Shown here in pieces: positions 1 to 5,499 of a DNA stretch of 8,948 nt. Within the stretch, counting starts at the first letter, position 1. Each line of letters begins with the position of its first letter. Location of the stretch: contig CAVTOO010000018.1 in the NCBI GenBank assembly GCA_963736355.1, forward strand, positions 1-8,948, read 5' to 3'. The stretch is from CAVTOO01 sp963736355 (GTDB lineage Bacteria; Pseudomonadota; Alphaproteobacteria; Rhizobiales; Xanthobacteraceae). The notes under the pieces were generated by a model, which saw only the letters and a program-made list of their open reading frames with translations, made no database searches and was not told the origin of the DNA. A program made the translations under genes and the position numbers.

Positions 1-265
1 CCAGCAAGGTGGCCGTCACATCAAAACAGGCAATCCGCCGGGCGGCGGCGAGATCGCCGACATGCGCAATCAGCGGATTGAACGCCGGCCGGCCCTTGGC
101 TTGGTAGAGCCGGGCAATGGCGGCGGGGTTGGCGGCGTCTGCGCCCAGGCCGTAAACGGTCTCGGTCGGGAACGCTACCAGGCCGCCTTCGGCGAGGCAG
201 GATGCCGCCGCGGCCACGGCGGCCTCGCCGGCGGGCAGAATCCGCGTTTTCAGGGCTACATTCAC
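1..265 (-). CDS. L-threonylcarbamoyladenylate synthase (Sua5/YrdC/YciO family), N-terminal part, cut by window edge
   Basis: The reverse strand encodes about 88 residues running off position 1. Known family role: a cytosolic enzyme that makes threonylcarbamoyl-AMP from threonine, bicarbonate and ATP, the first step of t6A37 modification of ANN-decoding tRNAs. Visible motifs: the family hallmark PTETVYGLGADA at about residues 33-44 and KGRPAFNPLIAHV at about residues 57-69; together these form the nucleotide/threonine-binding YrdC core. Start: GTG at 265 is the most plausible. An in-frame TTG lies at 283, and the nearest purine-rich stretch (GAGGA) is about 12 nt upstream of the GTG, so the exact start is uncertain. 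Because the C-terminus is outside the window, I cannot tell whether it is the short TsaC type or the longer Sua5 type with an extra C-terminal domain. It is divergent from the tRNA-Pro gene. Confidence 0.9.
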   Translation of the reverse strand, partial: MNVALKTRILPAGEAAVAAAASCLAEGGLVAFPTETVYGLGADAANPAAIARLYQAKGRPAFNPLIAHVGDLAAARRIACFDVTATLL

Positions 266-292
266 AGGGAAAATTATCCTCAAATCGGCTTC

Positions 293-321
293 TTGCGGTG
301 CACGAAACCCAAGGCTATAAG
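293..321 (+). promoter_or_regulatory. Sigma70-type promoter of tRNA-Pro
   Basis: A TTGCGG -35 element (293-298) and a TATAAG -10 element (316-321) are separated by exactly 17 bp. The expected start of transcription is near 328, a few bases before the mature tRNA 5' end at 335. The -10 matches consensus at five of six positions. The promoter sits in the short divergent gap between the threonylcarbamoyl-AMP synthase gene and the tRNA. Confidence 0.65.
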
Positions 322-334
322 CCGCCCATCTTGT

Positions 335-411
335 CGGAGTGTGGCTCAGCCCGGTAGAGCACTGCGTTCGGGACGCAGGGGTCGCAGGTTCAAATCCTGC
401 CACTCCGACCA
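335..411 (+). tRNA. tRNA-Pro (anticodon CGG)
   Basis: A 77-nt cloverleaf. The acceptor stem is CGGAGTG (335-341) paired with CACTCCG (401-407), followed by discriminator A408 and encoded CCA (409-411). The anticodon stem CTGCG (362-366)/CGCAG (374-378) encloses the 7-nt loop TTCGGGA. The anticodon at 369-371 is CGG, which reads proline codon CCG. The D-arm shows GGCTCAG...GTAGAGC, and the T-arm shows GCAGG-TTCAAAT-CCTGC. The C1-G72 start is typical of bacterial tRNA-Pro, and the anticodon arm closely resembles the known proline CGG isoacceptor. The 3' half abuts an integrase relic, so this gene probably served as an integration (attB) site. Confidence 0.97.
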
Positions 412-412
412 G

Positions 413-610
413 TTATTTTCGGGCGTTTTGCCCTCTTTCCCGAGCGCTTTCAAGGCTAACCACCGAAACCCGGTGCTTGGATGTAACGGCATTTGCTGCG
501 CCGTGCAGGAAGTCGGGATGATGGTGGCCATAGGTTCCCAGCAGCACCTCGGCAGACATGCCAAGAAAACCGGCCGCCTCCCAAGCCGGCACACCCATGC
601 GGCATGCTCA
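413..610 (-). pseudogene. Tyrosine recombinase (integrase) relic, C-terminal catalytic fragment
   Basis: Reading from 598 towards 413, the reverse strand encodes a 61-residue stretch containing WEAAGFLGMSAEVL and then TYGHHHPDF. This pattern is characteristic of the C-terminal end of phage-type tyrosine recombinases of rhizobial islands. The Tyr of TYGHHHPD (about residue 23 from the ATG at 598) should be the nucleophile that attacks DNA. The frame closes upstream at a TGA (608-610). The rest of the catalytic domain (Arg and His boxes) and the N-terminal DNA-binding domains are not recognisable, so it cannot be active. A neighbouring frame at about 600-625 reads HAVSMPHG, which may be a shifted remnant of the His box (HTAVTW type), suggesting frameshift decay. 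The stop TAA (413-415) lies 1 bp after the tRNA-Pro CCA, the usual int-att-tRNA arrangement. The family call rests on remembered motifs; the upstream boundary is uncertain. Confidence 0.75.
421..438 (+). terminator. Possible weak terminator after tRNA-Pro
   Basis: A short GC hairpin, GGGC (421-424)/GCCC (430-433) with loop GTTTT, is followed by the mildly T-rich TCTTT. It starts 10 bp after the tRNA CCA end. The stem is only 4 bp and the U-tract is interrupted, so this is tentative. It also lies inside the convergent integrase relic. Confidence 0.3.
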
Positions 611-752
611 CCGCATGCGCCACCACATCACCTGTTACGGCACTGTGGATACCGACCAGATCACGCCCGGACACCTACTGTCCGCGAACGAAGCTTTCGA
701 GTTTCATGACGTCTCTCTTGCTAGTGGTTGTCAAAAATGTTTGTGCCCGCGG
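611..752. other. Intergenic stretch without a recognisable gene
   Basis: This is the space between the integrase relic and the stop codon of the TetR gene. I see no convincing reading frame, no tRNA and no strong hairpin with a T-tract that would end the minus-strand paa operon. It may be further eroded island DNA. Confidence 0.5.
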
Positions 753-1391
753 CTATTTTCGACGTGCCGCAACTCGCTTGGGCGCAGGCACCGGCTGCGG
801 CACAAGATCTCGCGTGCCATCGACAATCAATCGAGTCACCAGATCGGCATAGGCGGCGCGGGTCACGGGGCCGGGGCTCTTGAACCAGAGGTAATGCCAG
901 TTGACCATGCCGAACAGTGACATCGTTACTGGCTTCAAAAGTGTTGTTCCTTTGATTTGCGGCACGACTGCCGACACCGCGTCGGAAAATGTGCGGACCA
1001 GATCGCGTTCCATGTTCTTGAGTTCTGTCTGACGTTCGTCTGACAAAAAGCGCATACTGCTGATCTGGACGCTGTGCTGGGCATCCGCGTCCCGATAGGC
1101 CTCGAGCAGGGCCGCCACCAACTCCCGCAATCGTGCCTCGGGCGCGAGGTTGGGGCGGTCCGCAGCCTCGATAACCTGCAACAGTTCTTCGAGATGAAAG
1201 CGAATGACGTCGAACAGAAGTTCATCCTTGTCTTTGTAATAATGATAGAGATTTGCCTTCGACACGCCGCATGCGGTCGCGATCTTGTTCATTGACGCGC
1301 GGTCATAGCCGTGTTCGGAAAACAGCTCCGCCGAGCGATCGAGAATAGCCCGGCGTTTGTCGTCGTAATTATTGGCGCGAGGACGTGCCAT
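753..1391 (-). CDS. TetR/AcrR-family transcriptional regulator, PaaR-like
   Basis: A 212-residue protein, normal TetR length. The N-terminal TetR domain covers about residues 13-60. The helix-turn-helix is at about 33-52 (MNKIATACGVSKANLYHYY), and the following YYKDKDELL is typical of the family. The C-terminal ligand/dimer half contains SLFGMVNWHYLWFKS (about 158-172), resembling the KstR2/PaaR-type C-terminal domain that senses CoA thioesters. The ATG at 1391 follows the paaK stop by 8 nt, with only a weak Shine-Dalgarno, so it is probably translated by coupling to paaK and kept at low level. As last gene of the paa operon it is likely autoregulated through the palindrome at 4077-4098. Known PaaR proteins release DNA on binding phenylacetyl-CoA; that this one does so is inference from position and neighbours. 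The protein ends in a basic tail (KRVAARRK). The TetR family is certain; the PaaR role is likely. Confidence 0.88.
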   Translation of the reverse strand: MARPRANNYDDKRRAILDRSAELFSEHGYDRASMNKIATACGVSKANLYHYYKDKDELLFDVIRFHLEELLQVIEAADRPNLAPEARLRELVAALLEAYRDADAQHSVQISSMRFLSDERQTELKNMERDLVRTFSDAVSAVVPQIKGTTLLKPVTMSLFGMVNWHYLWFKSPGPVTRAAYADLVTRLIVDGTRDLVPQPVPAPKRVAARRK

Positions 1392-1399
1392 CTTGATTT

Positions 1400-2734
1400 C
1401 TATCCCTTGGGTCTGTGATCGATGATGCGCCTGGCTTTGCCGAGCGAGCGTTCGATGCCGTCCGGGTCGAGTACGCTGACCCGGGCTGTAATGCCGATGG
1501 TCGCCTTGATGGCGTGTTCCAACCGTTCGGCGGCCGCGCTTCGAACCTGCGGCGCAAGCGCGTCGGGACGCAATTCGACCCTGACCTCCATGTGGTCCAG
1601 TCGGCCCTCCCGGGTGAGGGCGATCTGGAAGTGCGGAGACAAGGCGGGAATTGTCAGAATTTTCTCTTCGATCTGCGTTGGAAAGATATTCACGCCGCGA
1701 ACGATCATCATGTCGTCGGTGCGGCCGGTCACCTTCTCCATTCGGCGCAGTGCGCGCGCGGTCCCCGGCAGCAGCCGGGTCAGATCGCGTGTGCGGTAGC
1801 GCACGATCGGCATTGCTTCCTTTGTCAGAGAGGTGAACACCATCTCGCCCTGTTCGCCGTCGGGCAGAACTTTCCCCGTGTCGGGATCAATAATCTCGGG
1901 ATAGAAATGATCCTCCCAGACGTGCAGGCCGTCCTTGGTCTCGACGCATTCGCTGGCGACGCCGGGTCCCATCACCTCCGACAGGCCGTAGATGTCGACG
2001 GCATGAAGATCGAACAATTCTTCGATCTCCTCGCGCATTGCATTGGTCCAGGGTTCGGCGCCGAAGATGCCGATCCGCAAAGACGACTTTCGCGGATCCA
2101 GGCCCTGCTTCCTGAACTCGTCGAGGATTGCCAGCATGTAGGATGGCGTCACCATGATGATGTCGGGCTTGAAATCGCTGATGAGCTGAACCTGACGCTC
2201 GGTCATGCCGCCCGACATCGGAATTACCGTGCAGCCGAGGCGTTCTGCGCCGTAATGCGCTCCAAGGCCGCCGGTAAAGAGCCCGTAGCCGTAAGCGTTG
2301 TGCAGTTTCATTCCGGCACGTCCACCCGCAGCGCGGATCGAGCGGGCCACCACGTCGCTCCAGGTCTCCAGGTCGCGCTTGGTGTATCCGACGACGGTCG
2401 GCTTGCCGGTGGTGCCGGACGAGGCGTGAATTCGGGCAACCTGCTGCTCGGGAACGGCAAACATCCCAAACGGATAATTGTCGCGGAGGTCGGCCTTGCT
2501 GGTGAACGGAAATTTTGCGAGATCGTCGAGGCTCTTGAGATCGCTTGGATGAACGCCGGCTGCGTCGAATTTCGCGCGATAATGCGGCACGTTGTCGTAG
2601 GCATGCCGCAACGACCAGGCGAGTTGAGCGAGTTGCCAGGCGCGAAGTTCGTCCGTCGAGGCCAGCTCAAAGCGGTCGAGTTCCGCCGCCCGAGGCTCGA
2701 GCTGATCAAGTTTGCGCAAGGGGATTTTTAGCAA
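1400..2734 (-). CDS. paaK: Phenylacetate-CoA ligase
   Basis: A 444-residue cytosolic adenylate-forming enzyme, about the usual PaaK length. It converts phenylacetate, ATP and CoA to phenylacetyl-CoA, AMP and PPi, the entry step of the aerobic phenylacetate pathway. Visible signatures in order: the AMP-binding P-loop SSGTTGKPTVVGYTK (about 105-119), FGAEPW (about 224-229), YGLSEVMGPGVASEC (about 249-263), the VRYRTRDL segment (about 311-318), GRTDDMMIVRGVNIFPTQIE (about 337-356), and the C-terminal Lys of SLGKARR (about residue 433) that takes part in adenylation. The start is TTG at 2734, chosen because a strong GGAGG (2740-2744) lies 5 nt upstream and the N-terminus then matches the family. 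The gene lies 24 nt after paaI and 8 nt before the TetR gene in the same operon. The function is secure at family level; preference for phenylacetate over substituted derivatives cannot be read from sequence. Confidence 0.95.
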   Translation of the reverse strand: MLKIPLRKLDQLEPRAAELDRFELASTDELRAWQLAQLAWSLRHAYDNVPHYRAKFDAAGVHPSDLKSLDDLAKFPFTSKADLRDNYPFGMFAVPEQQVARIHASSGTTGKPTVVGYTKRDLETWSDVVARSIRAAGGRAGMKLHNAYGYGLFTGGLGAHYGAERLGCTVIPMSGGMTERQVQLISDFKPDIIMVTPSYMLAILDEFRKQGLDPRKSSLRIGIFGAEPWTNAMREEIEELFDLHAVDIYGLSEVMGPGVASECVETKDGLHVWEDHFYPEIIDPDTGKVLPDGEQGEMVFTSLTKEAMPIVRYRTRDLTRLLPGTARALRRMEKVTGRTDDMMIVRGVNIFPTQIEEKILTIPALSPHFQIALTREGRLDHMEVRVELRPDALAPQVRSAAAERLEHAIKATIGITARVSVLDPDGIERSLGKARRIIDHRPKG

Positions 2735-2739
2735 GGAAG

Positions 2740-2744
2740 CCTCC
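2740..2744 (-). promoter_or_regulatory. Ribosome binding site of paaK deciding a TTG start
   Basis: The minus strand reads GGAGG, then 5 nt (CTTCC), then TTG at 2734-2732. There is no ATG with comparable spacing, so the rare TTG initiator is well supported. Confidence 0.8.
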
Positions 2745-2758
2745 GGATCATTTTTTGC

Positions 2759-3229
2759 CTATGACGCTTTGTCAGAAATCGGCGCGCGCAGATCGCCGGC
2801 AATGGTTCGCGAATGTCCGCGAAATTCCGCAATGACTACATTTGTGCTGTCGCGCACCGTGACGTCATAGATGCCGCCGCGGCCCGCTTTCGAGCGCTCG
2901 ACCGCATGAGCCGTGAGTGCTTCGCCCGTATGGACCGGCCGGATGAACGTCACGGCGCGTTGCTGAGCGACGGCGCGCTGGCCATAGGTGTTACAGGCAA
3001 GAGCGAACGTCGAATCCGCCGGGGTAAAGATAAATCCGCCATGGCAAATCCCGTGGCCGTTCGTCATATCCGGTCTTGCCGTCATCGCCAGCACGGCCTC
3101 GCCTGCCCCAATGCGCTGGATGATCATGCCGAGCGCCTTGCTCGCCCGGTCGTCACGCCACATCGAGTCCGCGCGGGCTTGCGCCAGTGCCTGCGCGTCG
3201 GGCTCGGCCGTCGTGTCAGGTGTCTCCAT
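2759..3229 (-). CDS. paaI: PaaI-type acyl-CoA thioesterase (hotdog fold)
   Basis: About 156 residues, slightly longer than the E. coli protein. Known PaaI role: hydrolysing phenylacetyl-CoA derivatives, especially dead-end hydroxylated products, so that CoA is not trapped when the ring-opening pathway stalls. Visible features: the N-terminal helix MWRDDRASKALGM (about 23-35), then the hotdog active-site segment NGHGICHGGFIFTPADSTFA (about 57-76). The catalytic Asp is the D of PADS (about residue 72), and the HGG motif precedes the central helix. The residue before the Ala-Asp pair is Pro, where relatives usually have Leu. Start: two ATGs overlap the paaG stop, at 3232 and 3229. GGGAGG (3235-3240) is only 2 nt from the first but 5 nt from the second, so 3229 is preferred; the longer form adds one Met. 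ATGA-type overlap with paaG implies translational coupling. Confidence 0.92.
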   Translation of the reverse strand: METPDTTAEPDAQALAQARADSMWRDDRASKALGMIIQRIGAGEAVLAMTARPDMTNGHGICHGGFIFTPADSTFALACNTYGQRAVAQQRAVTFIRPVHTGEALTAHAVERSKAGRGGIYDVTVRDSTNVVIAEFRGHSRTIAGDLRAPISDKAS

Positions 3230-4020
3230 CATTGCCTCCCGACAAAGCGCGGCGCGCGCTTGTCCAGGAACGCCGTCACGCCTTCCAGATAGTCCGGCGT
3301 GCGACCGGCCTGGCCCTGAAGATCGCGCTCAAGATCAAGTTGCTGATCGAGGCTGTTGGTCTCGGAAGCATCGAGCGCTTGCTTGATCAATGCGAGACCC
3401 GCGGTCGGTTGGGTTGCAAAGTATGCTGCGAGGCGATGTGCCTCGCTCATCAAGCCGACATCGTCGACGGTCTTCCAGATCATGCCCCAGGCCTCAGCCT
3501 GTTCGGCCGGTACGGGTTCGGCCAGCAAAGCGAGTGCCCGCGCCCGCGCGATGCCTACCAGCCGCGGCAAAATCCAAGTGCCGCCCGCATCCGGGACGAG
3601 GCCAAGCTTGGCGAAGGCCTGAATGAACTTCGCGGAACGCGCGGCGATCACGATATCGCAGGCAAAGGCCACATTGGCGCCGGCGCCCGCCGCGACGCCG
3701 TTGACCGCGCAGATCACCGGCATCGGCAGGCCGCGCAATTTGCGCACCAGAGGACTATAGAACTTCTCGATGGTGACGGAGAGGTCGGGCGTTTCGCCCG
3801 GTGTGAAGACGCCGTCCGAAAGATCCTGGCCGGCGCAGAATCCGCGACCCGCGCCGGTCAGGATCAGCGCGCGACAGGCGTTGTCGGCCTCCGCATCAAC
3901 CAACGCGGTCATCAAGGCCGTGTGCATGGCCGCACTGAAGGAGTTGAGACGATCGGGCTTATTGAGCGTCAGCACGCGATACCCCTCCCGGATATCGGAC
4001 GTGACCAGGTCCGTGTCCAT
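3229..4020 (-). CDS. paaG: 2-(1,2-epoxy-1,2-dihydrophenyl)acetyl-CoA isomerase (crotonase family)
   Basis: 263 residues, normal for PaaG. Known reaction: isomerisation of ring-1,2-epoxyphenylacetyl-CoA, made by the PaaABCDE monooxygenase, to 2-oxepin-2(3H)-ylideneacetyl-CoA before ring hydrolysis; it also shifts double bonds later in the pathway. Crotonase-fold evidence: the CoA/oxyanion-hole segment GAGRGFCAGQDLS (about 56-68), the second oxyanion segment NGVAAGAGANVAFACD (about 107-122), and KLGLVPDAGGTW (about 138-149), where Asp144 corresponds to the catalytic Asp of PaaG isomerases. The GQDLS and PDAGGTWILPR patterns favour PaaG over the hydratase PaaF. ATG at 4020 has GGAGG (4026-4030) 5 nt upstream. 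It is the first gene of the minus-strand operon, about 60 bp from the shared operator. PaaF or another crotonase is the only real alternative. Confidence 0.92.
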   Translation of the reverse strand: MDTDLVTSDIREGYRVLTLNKPDRLNSFSAAMHTALMTALVDAEADNACRALILTGAGRGFCAGQDLSDGVFTPGETPDLSVTIEKFYSPLVRKLRGLPMPVICAVNGVAAGAGANVAFACDIVIAARSAKFIQAFAKLGLVPDAGGTWILPRLVGIARARALALLAEPVPAEQAEAWGMIWKTVDDVGLMSEAHRLAAYFATQPTAGLALIKQALDASETNSLDQQLDLERDLQGQAGRTPDYLEGVTAFLDKRAPRFVGRQ

Positions 4021-4068
4021 CGCTTCCTCCCGCTTCTTCTTTTTTGGCTCAGCGCCACTCTGACGCGG

Positions 4069-4097
4069 AGGTTACTATTGACCAACCGGACGGTCAA
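4069..4097 (-). promoter_or_regulatory. Putative promoter of paaG-paaI-paaK-tetR operon
   Basis: On the minus strand, TTGACC (4097-4092) acts as a near-consensus -35. After 17 bp a weak -10, TAACCT (4074-4069), follows. The predicted start lies near 4062, giving a leader of about 40 nt before paaG. The -35 is one half-site of the palindrome, so binding there would block the polymerase. The -10 is poor, so its precise position is uncertain. Confidence 0.45.
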
Positions 4098-4098
4098 T
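4077..4098. promoter_or_regulatory. TetR/PaaR-type operator palindrome shared by two divergent operons
   Basis: A 22-bp imperfect inverted repeat: ATTGACC, two bases, CCGG, two bases, GGTCAAT. Eighteen of 22 positions are symmetric; only the two 2-bp spacers differ. The length, the dyad and the central CCGG fit TetR-family operators, and they resemble the ACC-N2-CCGG-N2-GGT type of site I associate with PaaR. Both arms contain TTGACC, one on each strand, each serving as a -35 for outward transcription. No second copy was seen by eye in the window. The assigned binder is the TetR protein at the end of the paa operon (inference). Confidence 0.7.
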
Positions 4099-4104
4099 TA
4101 TAAT
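4078..4104 (+). promoter_or_regulatory. Putative promoter of the ABC importer operon
   Basis: On the plus strand, TTGACC (4078-4083) is followed after 15 bp by a perfect TATAAT (4099-4104). The spacer is 2 bp shorter than ideal. The -35 lies inside the operator palindrome and the -10 directly abuts it. The start would be near 4111, giving a leader of about 100 nt before the binding-protein ATG. Confidence 0.55.
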
Positions 4105-4197
4105 AATCGAAGAAAGCAGAAGGCGTCATCTGCGACGGCGAGGCCGTTAGGATGCGCGCAATGCGCCAGGCATGCTCGCAAAGGAGCAGCCCCCACA

Positions 4198-4203
4198 GGG
4201 AGG
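4198..4203 (+). promoter_or_regulatory. Ribosome binding site fixing the start of the binding-protein gene
   Basis: GGGAGG followed by 7 nt places initiation at ATG 4211. An in-frame ATG at 4172 would add 13 hydrophilic residues (MLAKEQPPQGGEE) in front of the signal peptide and would translate the Shine-Dalgarno itself, so it is rejected. Confidence 0.8.
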
Positions 4204-4210
4204 AGAAGAA

Positions 4211-5392
4211 ATGTCGTTCCAATCGCATATCAAGCAGCTTGTTGCCGCCGGGGCCCTTGCACTCTCGGTCTCCGGGCTCTCGCTTTGTAGTCCGGCTTTC
4301 GCGCAGCAGACGGTCAAGGTCGGATCGGTGTTGTCGGTGACGGGACCGGCGTCTTTTCTGGGTGAGCCAGAAGACAAGACGCTGCGCATGTACATCGAGA
4401 AGATCAACGCCGCTGGCGGAGTGGCTGGCAAGAAGATCGAACTGGTGATCTACGACGACGGCGGCGACGCCAACAAGGCCCGCACCTTCGCGACCCGTCT
4501 GATCGAAGACGACAAGGTCGTTGCCATGGTCGGCGGTTCGACCACGGGTACGACGATGGCGATGATCCCAGTGTTCGAGGAAGCGCAGGTGCCGTTCATC
4601 TCGCTCGCCGGCGCGGTCGAGGTCATCGATCCCGTTCGCAAGTATGTCTTCAAGACGCCACATACCGACAAGATGGCGTGCCAGAAAATCCTCGAGAATC
4701 TGAAGCAGCGCAACTTCACAAAGATCGCAATGATCTCCGGCACCGATGGTTTTGGCGCGTCGATGCGGGCACAGTGCATCAAGGTCGCCCCAACCTATGG
4801 CGTTCAGATCGTGGCCGAAGAGACCTACGGGCCGCGCGACAGCGACATGACGGCGCAACTGACCAAGATCAAAGGCGTCGCCGGTATTCAGGCGGTGGTC
4901 AACCCGGGTTTCGGGCAGGGACCCGCGATCGTCACACGAAATTATGCCCAGCTAGGGATGTCGGCGATCCCACTCTATCAAAGCCACGGGGTCGCATCGA
5001 AGAGCTACATTGAGCTCGCAGGCCCCGCAGCTGAAGGCGTTCGCCTGCCTGCCGCCGCACTCCTGGTCGGAGACAAGCTGCCGGACAATGATCCCCAAAA
5101 GAAAGTCGTGGTCGGCTACAAGCAGACCTACGAGGCAACGGCCAAGCAGCCCGTCTCGACATTCGGCGGACACGCCTATGACGGCCTGTTTATCCTGGTC
5201 GAGGCGATGAAACGCGCCAATTCGACCGATGCGAAAAAGGTCCGCGACGAGATCGAGAAAACCAAGGGTTTCGTTGGCACCGGCGGCATCGTGACGATGT
5301 CTCCCACCGATCATCTCGGCCTCGATCTCGCGGCATTCAAGATGCTTGAGATCAAGGGCGGCGACTGGACCCTGGTCAAGCCCGGCAGTTAG
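4211..5392 (+). CDS. ABC transporter periplasmic substrate-binding protein (Peripla_BP_6, LivK-like), aromatic acid candidate
   Basis: 393 residues from ATG 4211. A Sec signal peptide is visible: a basic start (HIK), a hydrophobic core (LVAAGALALSVSGLSL) and a cleavage site after AFA at about residue 31; no proper lipobox. The mature part is a two-lobed HAAT-family receptor: VKVGSVLSVTGPASFLGEPE (about 35-54), INAAGGVAGKKIELVIYDD (about 65-83), MVGGSTTGTTMAMIPVFEE (about 107-124), ISGTDGFG (about 175-182) and GGHAYDGLFILVEAM (about 319-333). It delivers ligand in the periplasm to the LivH/LivM channel encoded downstream. It is the first gene of the importer operon, divergent from paaG and sharing its operator, which points to phenylacetate or a related aromatic acid. 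The family itself also binds amino acids, amides and urea, so ligand identity is inference. Confidence 0.92.
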   Translation: MSFQSHIKQLVAAGALALSVSGLSLCSPAFAQQTVKVGSVLSVTGPASFLGEPEDKTLRMYIEKINAAGGVAGKKIELVIYDDGGDANKARTFATRLIEDDKVVAMVGGSTTGTTMAMIPVFEEAQVPFISLAGAVEVIDPVRKYVFKTPHTDKMACQKILENLKQRNFTKIAMISGTDGFGASMRAQCIKVAPTYGVQIVAEETYGPRDSDMTAQLTKIKGVAGIQAVVNPGFGQGPAIVTRNYAQLGMSAIPLYQSHGVASKSYIELAGPAAEGVRLPAAALLVGDKLPDNDPQKKVVVGYKQTYEATAKQPVSTFGGHAYDGLFILVEAMKRANSTDAKKVRDEIEKTKGFVGTGGIVTMSPTDHLGLDLAAFKMLEIKGGDWTLVKPGS

Positions 5393-5405
5393 TTTGGAAC
5401 CTTGT

Positions 5406-5438
5406 GTCCCTGCGACTGCCGTTGGCATTCGCAGGGAC
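5406..5438 (+). other. Strong intergenic RNA hairpin after the binding-protein gene
   Basis: GTCCCTGCGA (5406-5415) pairs perfectly with TCGCAGGGAC (5429-5438). Inside, after one C/T mismatch, TGCC (5417-5420) pairs with GGCA (5424-5427) around the 3-nt loop GTT. No T-run follows, so it is not a canonical intrinsic terminator. It lies 14 nt after the stop codon. A role in protecting the 3' end of the upstream message, so that more binding protein than permease is made, is a common arrangement and is the likely explanation. The outer 3' arm can alternatively form a second small stem, GGACG (5435-5439)/CGTCC (5445-5449). Confidence 0.7.
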
Positions 5439-5499
5439 GGGATCCGTCCACTAGATTACTCCACGTCGCTGCACTGGCAATGAAAGGCCGCTGGCAGAC

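Noticed and set aside
346..594. Reverse-strand frame whose C-terminus reads SEWQDLNLRPLRPERSALP
   Set aside because: That end is the antisense translation of the tRNA-Pro gene, a well-known spurious annotation. The part beyond the tRNA is in a different frame from the integrase relic.
405..659. CCGACCAG at 405-412 (tRNA end) repeated at 652-659, as a possible att direct repeat
   Set aside because: Only 8 bp with no flanking match, which is expected by chance. A true att repeat would usually include more of the tRNA T-arm and acceptor.
62..709. A 215-residue plus-strand frame across the synthase gene, the tRNA and the integrase relic
   Set aside because: It reads through a tRNA and antisense to a recognisable conserved gene, and it has no protein-like motifs.
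1415..2731. A 438-residue open frame antisense to almost all of paaK
   Set aside because: Long antisense frames arise from GC-rich codon bias. The product shows no domain pattern, while the opposite strand has full PaaK motifs.
3187..4290. A 367-residue plus-strand frame opposite paaG, crossing the divergent promoter
   Set aside because: It is antisense to a clear crotonase gene, and it crosses the operator and both promoters. No motifs are seen.
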